Positions 9,178 to 22,700 of a stretch of DNA of 64,000 nt are shown here, piece after piece (position 1 is the stretch's first letter; every line of letters begins with the position of its first letter). The position numbers and the translations under genes are program-made. A model generated the notes under the pieces. The model made no database searches. It worked only from the letters and a program-made list of their open reading frames with translations, and was not told where the DNA came from. The DNA comes from Lineus longissimus (taxonomy: Eukaryota; Nemertea; Pilidiophora; Heteronemertea; Lineidae): the NCBI RefSeq assembly GCF_910592395.1, contig NC_088318.1, forward strand, positions 13,702,349-13,766,348, in the 5' to 3' direction.

Positions 9178-12100
9178 ATGCGTATCGCGAGAACTGGAAT
9201 GAGAGCAGACACCAAGGAGCAGACACAGATCGGGACAGAAATGGACGGGCTCGGGCTCCCTTGCGAATATATTGGCACAAATGTCATGAAATTATCCCAT
9301 TCCCTTCATGCAAACAATCTCCTAAATGCTCTAAATGAAAGTAGAAAGAATCCAGCTTTATGTGATGGCCTAGTCTTAGTTGAAAACTCCGAAGTTCCCG
9401 TCCAGAAAAATGTTTTGGCTGCTTGCAGTCCTTATTTCAGGTGAGTACACACAGCATTACACTACAGTCGCTGTACATTTTACAGTACACTAGCTTTTAC
9501 CATGTTACACTGTATTTCACTATCATTTCCATCTGTCAGTCGGTCACTCGCTGTACATTTGCACTAGCTTTTACCATGTTGTACTGTATTTCTCTATCAT
9601 TTCCATCTGTCAGTCGGTCACTCACTGTACATTTGCACTAGCTTTTACCATGTTACACTGTATTTCACTATCAATCATATCCATCCGTTAGTCGGTCACT
9701 CGCTGTACAATTGCACTAGCTTTTACCATGTTGTACTGCATTTCTTTATCACTTCATCTGTCACTGTAGTCTGTACATTTGACAGCATAGCCTTTACCAT
9801 ACACCGCATAACCGTGTTGTAGGCCTAGCCTAGACCAGCCCCTAGCTGACTGTATTTCTTTATCACTTCATCTGTGTATTATGGCTGGCATTGCTGTGGC
9901 TGCAGCACATTACTTAATAAATATGTGGAATTCTGTATGTGAATGAAGGCGCTGATGATGTTCAAGTGTAGCAATGTGTGAATTTCTACTTGACTTGAAT
10001 TGAATTTTAGAGACATAATCTCAGTTAGTCAGTTTGATAGACTTTTTCGACAAAGATGATTTAGAATTTAGAGCCCAAAGCAAACAAATGCGCACTTTCC
10101 GAACACGCCAGAAGGCCTTAGCGGACTTTGGAGAATGCCATAAGCCATTTGTACAGAGTACCGAGATTGTACTCTGCAACATATAATATTTGGTCATCTC
10201 TTTAACTTTCAGGGCGGTCTACCAATATGAGAGTAAAGACAAGTCTGTTATCTGTCTAAACCACCTTAGCCCATCAGTGTTCGGCCTTGTGCTTGACTAC
10301 ATCTATACTTCCGAGATTGTACTATGCGAAGAGAACATCCAAGATGTCCTCCAGGCCTCTGATCTGCTCCTTCTCATGGACCTCAAAGAACTCTGCTGCG
10401 ACTACCTCGAACAGTGCCTGTCGGCGGTCAATTGCCTTGGTATAATTGAATTCAGCGACACCTACAGTTGCCTGCGGGTACTACACACAGCGTTAGATTA
10501 TTTAGATGAGCATTTCAAGTAAGTCGTATTCCCTTGTTGTTTGAGGGACCATATCAAAATTCTGTGTTGCTAAAAAATATAAACCTTTTTCCAAAACCCA
10601 TTTTCCTCTGGAAACATCATGAAATTAGACTACGTTGAAGTTTAACTCGTCATCAATCGCTGTATGTGTCTTATGTAAACATTTTATTTCCTCGGGTCTG
10701 TCAATTTTGAGATGCCCCCTTCTCTCTGCAGATGTTTTATTTGTCACGGAGTAAAAAGTTACACTAATAACGTTAAACAGATTGGAGTTAAAAGTAACAC
10801 TAAACTCTTAGTCTAATTTCATGTTTTACAGTAAAATTTATGGAATAAAACTCCGCCAAATTACCCATATGTGACCCGTCACAGCAAAACCAGGCGCATG
10901 TCGCACAGAAGATGAGCCTAAATGACACCAGGAGATAATGGAAGAAATTGATGTGCTCATATTTCACAAAAGGCAGACAATAGAGAATTGAACAAACAGT
11001 CCGTCTCAACCTGCCAAGCTGAGAGCGACATGCGCCTGGTTTTGCTATGACGGGTCACATATGTGATTATCTGATTTTGAGAAAATCTGAAGCAGATTCA
11101 GTTTCAGTGTAAACAAGCAGGACTCACTTCAGAGCAGCCAGGATTGTAAATATTGACTTTGTCTAGAGATTGTGTTTACCCTGATAGTGACCCCTAGACC
11201 GAGGGTCACCCTAGATTATCATCAGCTAAAACAAGATCACCAAGTGCTTGCTTTCCTATTGTGACGAAGTTCACTTGTGGTCAATATTGTCTCAGCGGTG
11301 CCCTGGCTGTATTGACTTGTTTGGGGACTGGTTTGGTTGAATGATGACACAGACTTGAGCTAATTTGCTTAAAAACCACAGCCGCATCAAATTTTTGCTA
11401 AAATTCAAATTTTCGTCCCTAGTCATGGAATTTTATTTGATAGTTTCAACCAATAAGATCATATTTCCGACTGCACTTGTAATCTTGACAGCTGAGATGG
11501 CTGGACAAGCTTTCCCTGAAAAGGGCATTTTCCGGTCAAGTTCACTCAGTTGTGAAGTGTAAAATGGAGTAAGAAATTTTATTTCAAAAAGGCATCTGGA
11601 AATTATAAAGGCATGCCATGAAAAACTTAATATTTTCATGTAATACATGACTGGTTATTAAACCATCAGTGACCTCTTAATAACTTTTTCACAATCAGAC
11701 TTCTTCACTGTTGAATTTCAAGTCCACTGACCTGTGGTCATCCTGACCATGGTCAGGGCATGTGTGAACGATCCCTAAAGGTAAAAAGTGGTTTTGATTT
11801 TTGCTGTGTTGGCAGCACTTTGTATTTTCATCCTCTATTTTCAGTGAAGTTCGATACACAGAGGAATACGTCATGCTGCCAGTACATAGGATATCACAAA
11901 TATTGAAACGTGCCAGTCTAAAAGTGTCATCAGAAAACATCATAATCGACTCTTTGTTCCATTGGGCCAATCATGACCCTCACAACCGAACTGCATATCT
12001 GAAGGAAATCATGAGGAACTCAATCCAGCTGTCGCGGTTGAACTATGAAGCACTTCACGTGCCTAGTTTGGACGGCATGAATCGCTGGGATATCATACGA

Positions 12101-13887
12101 TTGATGAACGAGATTCAGAAGGAGCAAGAAGACCAAGAAACTAAACTTCGGGGTTATAGTAATGTTGTTGTGATGGCTGGGGGAGAGGGGCCGTGTTTAC
12201 AGTAAGTGTATCCCTCCTTATTGATCTGATCCTGGTTCCTGAGAAGTGAGAGGGCAAATTGTCATTGTTTTTCCATGCTAAATGGAATTTGTTAACACCT
12301 TGGCAGGTGTCAGACTAAAGTGTGTGGCGGGGGGGGGCAGGATAGTGTTCTGTTTCACTTAGTATGAAAAATCTTAGGTGTCGGTCTGGAAGATGTGTGT
12401 AGAGCATCCTTGCACAAAAAAGCTAGAGGGTGATTTGCATCTGCTGAAAATGTACATGTTATTGAAAATGACAGCTCCCCTCGGGGAAAAAAATTCATCA
12501 TGCTTATTGACTAGTTGGTAAACTCGGGCCCAGATTCGACCTCCCTTTAATAAACCTAGTCAATTCGAATGCTTACCTGTAGTTCTGATCTTATCTTTCA
12601 GAGACGACAGTAGTTCAGGTGATCTGGGTGAGGTGAAACGTACCGTGTCATTCGTTGTGCCACATGAAAGTCAGTGCCAAGATGGAGTATGGATTGATTT
12701 ACCACCGATGCTCTCACCGAGAGTAAATCATGGACTTGTCGAAGCAGGTAAAGCTTAAGGGTTAACACTGATTCAGGAAGTGTACAACGGTTTCGTCTCA
12801 ACAGTGTTTTCAGAGATGAAGACATGATGAGTTAACTACATGTACATGTATATGTCAACCTGAACCAAATGGTCTGATACTCCCTAAAAAGAGATGACCA
12901 AGTTACAGTAAAACGGAATCTGAAATTCTTTGCGGTTGCTCCATGAAAAATTATGTGTTTGCACCTTCATTTATCTATCATCATTTATCTTCATTCATTC
13001 ACAGGTCAGAAATTGTGTTTTCTTTTTTAGGTGGCTGTCTATTCGTTGTTGGAGGCCGAGACCACCTTGGCCACATCTTGAACTCCGGCGAAAAGTACGA
13101 CCCAGCAACCAACCAGTGGACAGCAATCCCACCCATGTCACACGCCAGGGTCGGATTTGGACTCGTAGCCATTGATGATAAGATATATGCTATTGGGGGT
13201 AGCAATGACATGTCGGATCCAATGATTTGTTTAGAGGAGTTCTGTATCTATACTAATAAATGGCGAACCCTTCCTGAAATGAGCTTGAAACGTGCGTGGT
13301 CAGCTTACGCCGTGGTAAACAAGAAAATATATGTGATCGGTGGGGGAATTATGGGAAAATTATACGAGGCGGTGGAATGTTTTGATCCAAAGCGTGAGTC
13401 GTGGACGTCTGTTGCACCAATGAAGGAGCGCCGATTTGACGCTAGAGCTGTCGGTGTTGGGGACAATGTTTTCGTTTTTGGCGGCCTACGCAGGCTAGAG
13501 TGTCCAAGTGCTATGCACCACGGGTCCGGGATGAAGTTCTGTGGTACGGAGGTGTTTACCGCCAGTCAGAAGCTGTGGTCGACAATGATGTCGGCAAGCG
13601 TCGGTATGTGCACCATGTCTGAGACATCTCATATCGATTCAGCTTTAAACGATAAAGATGAGATATATATTATGGGTGACCTTGACACTGGCGATGGCAG
13701 CTACAACTTCCTGCGTGCGCTGAACTTGAATACCAATAGATGGCGTCCAGTGATTGGTTCTCGGCCATCTTGGAATCGTAGTAATGGTGCCATGTGCATG
13801 TTGAAACTTTCAAATGCATTTATACGCTGTCTAGAAGAACACCACGAGCATCTAAAAATCAGATCGTCTCTCCCTGCTACAGTATAG
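9178..13887 (+). CDS. GAN: Gigaxonin (BTB-BACK-Kelch, Cul3 adaptor)
   Basis: Exons: 9178-9440, 10213-10518, 11845-12201, 12602-12747, 13031-13887; all phases fit; 642 residues (human 597). BTB spans about residues 43-145, with EVPVQKNVLAACSPYFR almost matching human EIPVQKNILAAASPYIR, and ASDLLLLMDLKELCCDYLE. BACK follows (TEEYVMLPVHRI, WANHDPHNR). Kelch repeats fill exon 5: SGEKYDPATNQWTAIPPM, IYVIGGGIMGKLYEAVECF, PMKERRF, MGDLDTG. Gigaxonin recruits Cul3 ubiquitin ligase to intermediate filaments and tubulin chaperones; loss causes giant axonal neuropathy in humans. The segment specific to gigaxonin rather than generic KLHL proteins is GKLYEAVECFDP plus MGDLDTG. The start is uncertain: ATG at 9178 is the first in frame, but ATG at 9241 (MDGLGLP) would give a length nearer to human. 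Confidence 0.93.
9465..9775. repeat. Minisatellite, about 75-bp unit, four copies
   Basis: Four imperfect tandem units share CTGTACATTTGCACTAGC, TTTTACCATGTT and a CTGTCAGTCGGTCACTC stretch. They lie just after the donor of GAN exon 1, in intron 1. The open frame across the array (9423-9641) is a by-product of the repeat, not a gene. Confidence 0.85.
10871..11058. mobile_element. MITE copy 1 with about 35-bp terminal inverted repeats
   Basis: This 188-bp element begins GTGACCCGTCACAGCAAAAC and ends with its inverted complement. It is flanked by ATAT on each side. It is clearly homologous along its length to 38179-38367. It lies in GAN intron 2. There is no coding capacity; superfamily unassigned. 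Confidence 0.85.
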
Positions 13888-16800
13888 GGAGTGCCTTGGA
13901 GACCTAGGACATGGTGTGCTGTAAAATATAACCAGGCTTTCCGATGTATCGTGTGGAAATGCCCTGTTTACTTCTAAGTCCACAGTGTATTTGTAAGCCT
14001 GTGCTATTTGTAGTTTTCGAGTATTCGTATTCATTTTCACATCTTGTTGGTTCTAAAATATCTTTCCTTGGCAAATTTCGTTTTGATTGATTTCAAAAGT
14101 TTTTAAAATTTTCCAATCAAAAGAAGCAAGCGTTTATTCTGTTTTGCCTAAAGATTAGCTGGAGCTGGCAATATGCTTCTTTTCTTAATTAAATCTAAAA
14201 CCAAAAAAATATGTTTTTACTCCCATTCAGCATTTAGGTCTGTAGGCAAATACTTATTTTGATCAAAAGTATAATAGCTGAATTAATTGTAATCTTGATA
14301 AAAATGTACTCCATATATTTATATGTAGGTTAATTGAAATTGATAAATTAATCTAAAAAAATTCAAAAAAATTTTGATGTCTTTTGATGTTGTTTTGAAT
14401 ATCTGTATTTGCAGTTAAAATGATTTGAAAAAAAAACCTGTCTAATTTTGTTATTACTGGTAACAGTGGGATGAAGGACTTATTGTCCATGTTCCACATA
14501 TTTTTCTTGATCTGTTGAGATATATCAGCTCGATTACTTTCTGGAGTAAGGTTTTAATCAAAGTCTTTGTGTGAGTGTATCAATCCGAAGGCCAGCATGT
14601 CAGTGTCTGACATGCTGACTGGAAGACGAAGTGAAAAAGTTTGATCGTTCTTATTAGGAATTCTCAATTTAATGAATGCCCTGACGATTTATAGGGTTTC
14701 CAAACTTATTGAGCAGAGTTAGATATTTATTCGAAATAAACGTTTGAGGTATTGTATCGATAATTTAAAAAAATTGAGAAAGTAGTGTGAAAGTGTTAAG
14801 TCGAGTGTTGAATGTGTTACGAACGTAGCCATAGAATATAATTATGATATTATAATTCAGTGTTCCCACTCTGGATTATATTTCAGTGTTCCCACAAATG
14901 GAATAGTAGTGTCAACTGGCGAAGTTTGAATTTCAATTTCTCTCCGAATTCATATTTTCTAACTCTGAATTTGTCTTTCTGAATTTTCTGAAGCCCTCTA
15001 AAGGAATCGGGATGAGGAACTTGAGGAATAATATTCGTAGTGCAATGAGTAAAGTAGTTGGATGCCTAAACCTTAGCTTGAACCACCAGGTCAGTGCCTC
15101 GGTGCCCAAAATTGGGAATAAGTCTTTGAATTATTAAAGAAAATGGGCACAACCTAGAGACTGATTTGTCCATGTGAAACATTGGAAACTAGTCTATAAT
15201 GTTTGCCTGATATCCGGTTCCAGCTCTGGTATAGATAATAGCAGCTGCTGACTAGAGTGAATGTGATCATGAACATACATCTAATAGACAAGTTCGAGAA
15301 AGGCATGCGTGGTGAGTGTCTGGAACAATATTAGTAGAAGGATCAAACATTTTTATCTTTCTGGTGTTCGGGTAAAGAAAATGAGAAAGAATTACACTTG
15401 TATCCACATTATTCATTACCGAATGGACTACTTCATACATCAATTGGGGTCCTATCGAGTCACCATTTGAAAGACACTTGCTTGGACTTTGTTTTGCCTA
15501 TTATGGACTTACTGTAGTAAAAATGACTCTGGCTGTCTCTCTCGAACTTGTCTGTGTTTGGAGTCTTGTACACTGTTAAATTTTGTTTTAAATGCTATCT
15601 TTGATGCCAATCTTTTTGTGATTTTGATTTGACCAAGTGATATGTTCATTGAAATCCATGGAAGAGCATTGCTATTTGAAAATGATACATTAACACAAAT
15701 TCGTACATGTATTTGAAGTAGAAAGATAAGGAAGAAAAGGCATGTTTAACATGAAATACCTCAGCCAGCCGCCCCCCCCCCCCCCTCCCATTCATAAACT
15801 TAATTGTCTGTGTGTAAACCATGTTCTGGGAAGAGCAGTTGAGGCTTAAATAAGTCATTAAAAGTTGAACCAGATTTTCACCAGGTCAATATAAAAAGCT
15901 ATGTTATAAATGTTTTGTGAGAAGTCTCTAATTTGCTTATAAAAATGTTGTTTTAGGAAGATTGATTTTGTAAATGCTGCTCTAGTGACCCAGACGAATT
16001 ATGAGGTTAACTGGACACACAACTGGGCTCGGAGCTAATATTATTATACATTACCTAATTAATATTATTGTAAATTACCTAATTAGTGGATGCACTTGGA
16101 GCAGGCAAACTGAGGCCAAAAGTTCACCTTATTATCTTCTCGTTTTTGATACAATATTACAAATTTTTACTAAAGGCCAAAGAAAGGAGTTATTGGCTTA
16201 TTGTAAGTTTTCTTGTGGTGATTCATACTTGTCTTTAAAAAAAATTAAATGAATAATGACAATTTGAAAAGAGGAGGTTATTTCATGATCTATCAGCCAA
16301 TTCTGTAAATCATGCTATTCAAAATTCAAACCACAGCCTTTACCCTTCCCAAGCCTTTACAGAATGTAGACGGCTATAAGCAAATGCTTAATATACCCTA
16401 GCCTGTCACATTGAAAAAAAGTGAACTTGTATCAACCTGACAAAAAATAATAACTTCCCTCAAAATGTTGTTATTGATGTTAAACTAACAAACAGCCTTG
16501 TTATACCAGCATTGTTGCTGTAAACACTTCCATTGGCATTGAGTTCATGACTGTCTGACCAGGTAGGTCTTCTATTGTTTGTCTTTCGATAGAATTAAAA
16601 CATTATCCCACTCACTGAACCCGGGTCGTGAAGGGTAATACTTTACTGGCTTAACTTAAAAGGTAACTCGTGTCAAATTTCACCATATAATGTTTTAGCT
16701 GATTTTGACAAATGACTACGTCACTTTCTCGTAAATCGGTAAGGTTTTTCGAATCGAAATGCACATTTTCTAGAAATTGATGGTTTTAATCCCGCCCGGA

Positions 16801-19768
16801 CGGCTCGCTTCGATGCCGTTGAAATTGTGCTACGCCGACGACGTTTTCGCTGATGAAAATGTGCCTTGGTAAATGGGGGGGGGGGGGGGGTTACTTGTAA
16901 TATACAATGTAGAATGAGGGCAGAGATGAATCAAATAGTTCAAATGTTGTCATATTTCAACGAAATGTATCATTTCAAAAAGCAATGCTTGCTTCTGGAT
17001 AGTTGACACTTCAGTTTAGGCACTGGAGTTGTAGAAAGGATTAGGTAGCGAGTGTCAGTATATCAAAAAAGATCACCCCTGGGACAGAGGAAGGTAATAG
17101 AGAATAATGGACTCATTTTTGGTATGTATAGCACTGTACGCTTGTACATAGTAGATATGGTCCTTGGACAAGTGTGCAGCCTTGTTTGAAGGTGGATGTG
17201 ATGACTAATAACTGTAGAGGCATAAATGCGCTATGAACTCAGTTCAGAAGTTTAGGTAATCAGTTCTGCTTTTTGTGATGTAGTTGGTGGAAATGAATTA
17301 ACTCTTATAATTGGAGTTGGCAGATTGAAACCAGATCTGTGATAACTGGTACGAAGGTCAGTTAGTTTAATTGGTCAATATCTTAAGTTCATGGAAGAGT
17401 TGGAAGTTGGGATTGGTACATTGTCAGTGCAAGAAAAGATACTGTGTTTAATTCTTAAAAATCCTATGATTTGGCACCCAAAACATGCTTTAATTTCAAG
17501 AGGTCTAAATTTGAATTGAATCAGTGTAGAAGAGGAAGTCCTTTAAACAGTGTTTAAAGGAGTGGAAAAAAATTAGTAAAATTAACCTAAAAAAACAGCT
17601 GTCAGTTCTTTTGGGAGCTTTTGTATTGTACTTCTTGGTGTTGAAATTGCCCGTCTTGATTTTGTATTTCTTTAAAGGGGTAGCGTCACGAGATGATGTT
17701 GGCCAATCACTAATGAGGTTGTCTGCGTTCCTCTATAGAGGGCGTTACTCAAATGTATCAGAAAATGGAGACAGGCCTCCCACACAATCACTCATAATGT
17801 AAAACAGCATGAGTAGCTCGTGCCAACCTGACATTATCTCAAGATGCTCCTCCTTTGAAATTCTTATTTACAACAGAGTTTTGGAACATGTATTCAGATT
17901 CTTGTTGAAAAATAGTTGTCTTCACTGTTTGAGTATTAAAATTACTTGCAAGTCAATTACTTCTGTCGTTTGTCTTGTTCATTAAGTATTTGAGTGGATC
18001 AAGTGCCACGTTGTACTTGTTAGAATGTCATCTCTCAAATCCAAGGGACTTGGGTTGGAACTCCCGTCTTGTCGTGACTTCGTTTTTCACTTGGCATGTA
18101 TGACCAGCTCCTTGATACCAAAGGGTGCCTGGTTAGGATGTCGTCCCTCAAATCCAAAAGTCATGGCTTCGAACTGGGGTCTTGTCGGGACTTGGTGATT
18201 TGGCAAACTCGAGTGACAGTTCCTTGACAGCAAAGAGTGCCTGGTTTGGATGCCGACTCACAAATCCAAGGGTCATGGGTTTGAACTTAGGCCTTGTTGT
18301 GACTTCGTTCTTCACTTGTCAAACTCGACCGAGTGCTCAATGAACACCTCTTTGACAAGAGTGCCTCTGCCGAACTTTCAATGGCTATAGATATTGTAAA
18401 GAGCTTACAGACAGACCTTTGAAATAGGGGCAAGGGAATTGGTGTTCCTAGAAGCATCATCACCAATGCTTGGCTCCAGCTTTAGTCTGGACCCTTGTCT
18501 GGCATGGTTGGACCTGCCAGCATAGCCCTTGGAGACACAGGGACACAAAAGCATGTGCACTCTAGCAAGGTCAGGATCCACGACGAGTCCACTTCACCAT
18601 TTCCCCCCCCCAAGTCATTCAAAGCTGAGAACAGTGTATAGACACTACTGTGGAGTATGATAGAACGCTACAGGAGTATGAGGGAGGTTATCAGGAAGTG
18701 TTGTCCTCGTAGTCCTTGGCGAGGATGTCATCTGGAGGGATGTGCATGAATTCAAAGACCAAAAAATTTTTAAGTCCTGTGGTGGTGTCCTATAATGACC
18801 GTAGAGTGTGCTCATCACTTAGCATCTTTGGAAACATTCCAATCTTTCAAGAGAGTAAAACTATATAGAGTGAACAAATCAAATTCCTTCAAAATAATAT
18901 TTTATTTTGAAAGTAAATACTCAAATTATTATTTACATAAACCATAAACGTCAACCCAATCATTGAGGACGATGATAAAAATGATCTCAATCTTATAAAA
19001 AGGGACAGTTGGAAAACAATTTTTCTAATCTCAGGAACATCAACAGAATAGTATGTACTTCCCCTAAAACGTTTCTGGTAAATTGAACCTACTAAATATC
19101 AAGAAGTGAGAACTGATGTGTCGAAAGGTTTAAGCCGGTGGAGAGCTGTCTTTCACACTGGCTTGTAACAGGTAAAATAGGCCAACGTTACAGACACTCC
19201 TCAACCAGTTTAAACACATTGATACAGTTCGTTATGGATGGATAGTATTTGACAAATTGAAACTCCTCTGCACTCAATCTCAATCAAGCCTATAAAGTAT
19301 ATCACACAAGGTTGGCTTAGATGAATCCAAAATATTGCACTCTCTTTTTTACCATCCCTACCCCCTTCTGCCTGGTGAATAAATATCAGTGAACTTTGTC
19401 TTTCTTAACTATCACAACACAAATGATTCAAACTTCTTGACACAGAATTACATAAATATCCCAAGTGAAGTAGAGTATGCAGGGTAGATCCAACAGCTTG
19501 CTGGGATTGGTTTTTCAGGTTAAACTAAAATATTGGTATATGAAATATCAATTTGTCAATGATTTGTGCTAGGACTAGGGGAACAAAATGGGTCAAACCC
19601 AACCTGACAATGAAAGGATTGTGAAACACACTGATGTTAATAGACAATCCTCAAGCAAGAAGTGTTCGTATGGTGAGCAAAACACAGTTTTTTTCAGAAT
19701 CTCATATCATATCATGCCAATATAGCCTATCACAGTAGAAGTAGTACAATCCACAGAGTGTGCGAGTC
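13888..19768. other. Convergent intergenic region, GAN 3' to LRRC69 3'
   Basis: No protein-coding exon was recognised in these 5.9 kb. The region must hold both 3' UTRs. Candidate polyadenylation hexamers are AATAAA at 14735-14740 (plus, GAN) and its complement at 18901-18906 (minus, LRRC69). It contains a C/G homopolymer near 15772-15788, a G tract at 16875-16890, and the tRNA-like triplicate repeat at 18027-18366. Open frames of up to about 80 codons show no family features. Confidence 0.6.
18027..18366 (+). repeat. Three tandem tRNA-SINE-like modules of about 112 bp
   Basis: Units start at about 18027, 18140 and 18252. Each carries CTCAAATCCAA or a near match, then a B-box-like GGTTGGAACTCC, GCTTCGAACTGG or GGTTTGAACTTA, then CTTGTCGTGACTT and a TGACAGCAAAGAGTGCCT-type end. 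The B box is the internal pol III promoter element of tRNAs and SINEs. Units have diverged, so the array is old. Confidence 0.7.
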
Positions 19769-22700
19769 TCACGGAAATGCCACCCCGTAATAACCATGTC
19801 CTTTGCTGTTAAAACATTTGTATGAGCAGAGTAGGGCTCGGACTGGGAGGCTTCCTGGAGCATTTGCTGTCTTTAGTGCCTGAAAAAAGTTCAAAAGTAT
19901 AATGAAAATATGCCGATAGAGGTTTTTTACATGCTAAAGCATGGCATTAAAACATCATTTTACATAATAACATCAATCTATGCCATTAATTAGCTCAATT
20001 AGCACTAAAAGTTCTGACCATAGACATTTTCTGCTAAACGTCAAGTAACAAGTTATGAGTTTTTCGACAATATATCTTAAATGCAACATGAAAATTAGAT
20101 TTTAACAACAAATCTGTATATACTTACAGAAAAACTGAAAAAAAGACAAAGCATCTTGGGAATTAAATAAAGTTTTTGGAGTGGTGCAAACGAATTCAAA
20201 ACTGTGGCCTATGCCAATTCAGCAGAATATTAAACAGGAAAAGATCATCATTCATCAGAGGTGATCTACAGCTTTTGTGTGATGTTACATGTGGCAGCGC
20301 ATGGTGGCCAATATGCACATTATTCTCTTGGCCACCTACATCTCACTCCCAAGCTCCCCCTTTTAATCGGCTGATTTAGCAAAGGACATCGTTTGGTAGG
20401 GTTAGGAATAGGATCAGTTCACACTTTGGTTTATCTCACAACTAATAATATGAGAATGAGACAAAAATAGAAGTAACTGATCGTACGGTTCAAGGCATAT
20501 TTCACCAACCCTTTTCCACCAACCTGGTACGGGAGCTTTTGCTTAGCCCTTTATAAAAACATCGGTATAAAGCGTGATAAAATGTCATCCAGTGTCACAA
20601 AGCAACAGCTGTAGACAACACAGCAACAGCTGTAGACAATACAGCAACAGCTGCAAACAGATTGAAAACACAGCTGATGCGTTCAAGGCATGTTCGCAGC
20701 ATGTTTTGAATGGAGCTTGACAGCATCCCAATAGATAACGCCAGCATCTAAATGACTTTAGCAGCAGAAACATACTGCAAATAGAACTTGAGAAGCGAAA
20801 CTAATTCTAACATGATTTGATAGAACAATTAATGCAACACACTAAGCAAACTTTACACTGCGAGGACAAACAGCGAGGACAAGCTTTGACAGTCGTAAGC
20901 AGATCGCTTAGCTAGCTATTCATATCGCCTACTTTAAAATCTTGATTAATAATCCAGATAATGCAGCGTGAATTTACTTCGAAAAATTTAGTTTGATGTA
21001 AAATGGAGTCTGGCTCATAACATACAAGGTCTAAGAAGATCTTTCAAATGGAAGAGGGGAGACTATTATCATGACTGAGAGCATGCATATTGCATAAAAA
21101 ACTCTCAGTTAGAATCACTGTGCAGATTTCAAGAGACCTAGAGTGTACCTGAGTCACTATCACCAGATAAGATTCAGCCACAACATGACAGCATGCTATT
21201 AACCACAATCACCAACACCTTGGAAGATCCAGGGAACCACGGGTTCACCGCCCACACCGTAAAGATCAAGTGGATAATTGTTCTCTAAAGGGGATGGGTT
21301 TTAACAGCTACCTCCAACAAATCATGGGATGTGACGTTTTATATTTGGGAGGGAGAGAGGCTGATACAGGAATGCTTCAGAAGGCAAAAAGCCCAAGCAA
21401 AAGCTCGACACACAGTGTAACGACATGCGATTACGGCACGTCGGGAAAAGTAGAAAGTGAAATCTGCCAAGGGTCCTGCACCAGCAAGGCGTAATACAAA
21501 CCTTTTTCCCGTCGATAAATTGGACACACTCGAGCCACGTGTTGAGGAATGACTCCCCACAAACTGCACACCGGCTAGATTGTGCCAGCATTTCACGTAT
21601 CTGCGGGAAGTGGCGGATACTCCTTCTGAGGTAGGACCACCTACCGTGACATAAATGATGACGTGTTAGTTTTGTTTGATTAATGAATAAGACACAAAGT
21701 CAATTGATAACATTTTCTTGAAAACGAAATACTGAACATATTATTTCCTAACAGTAGCAGAGTTAGAACTGGAATCTGGGTGTTCATACAAGTGTAAAAA
21801 CGAGTGCTTGAAGATAAGTCTATATAAGTGGGTCAGGGAAAGGAGGGTATATAAATATATGTACATTATGTAAATCAACAGGGATACTATATGGACCTTT
21901 ATGGTCTACATGAAGTGATAAAAGTTACAGACAACGCTATAGAATATCAATTATTAGTTAGGGAACTAATTATCAAAGTTTAAAAGGATGCAAGACACAG
22001 AAATCATATTAAACGGCAAAGATGTTCCCTCGCTTGTTTAATCAAGTGACTGCTGAACAGGTAGTTAGTGTTATCGTAATCAAATCACAGGCAATGTAAG
22101 TATTCTGCTTATCTGAAAGAAATGTCATTTAATCATGAGCAACTGCAAGTGAACCAAGAATCAAACAAACCAACATTTCTGATCATAAAAAATTAAAAAT
22201 GTCACCACGCAAAACAAATTTCTGCATAAAACTTGCAAAGCACAGCATACAGTGGGCTACCTAATCTTTTTAAATACTTCTTTAAACTAGATTGTAGTAA
22301 CAATTTGTCACCCAAGCCATCGTCGGGCCAGACATTAAGTTCAATGACACCTATAACAACACAAAGCAAGCTGCTTCTTCGTCACAGTTAGTTTCAGGCT
22401 CAATATCACCCAAGTGAATTCACCCTTCTGAGACTGCTTGCTTAAATCAGACAACGAAACTCACTGAATATCGAAAGCAGATGTTCAGAAAAAGAAACTG
22501 AGGATTTAAAAGAAAAGTTTTACTCCAGTAATTGCATGAAAAACCGTAATCAAATAATTGAATCACTCATCACCCTTAGTCTGTCATTCTGTACCTGGGG
22601 GCTTCCTCCCCTGAGCCAGGGCTCTTTCTGGGGGCTTCCTACCCTGTGCCATTGCTCGTTCTTTAGCCTGTCTCTCTTTAAACTTCCTTTTCATGTCAAA

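Noticed and set aside
9423-9641. 72-codon open frame in GAN intron 1
   Set aside because: It translates the minisatellite units; the peptide repeat simply mirrors the DNA repeat.
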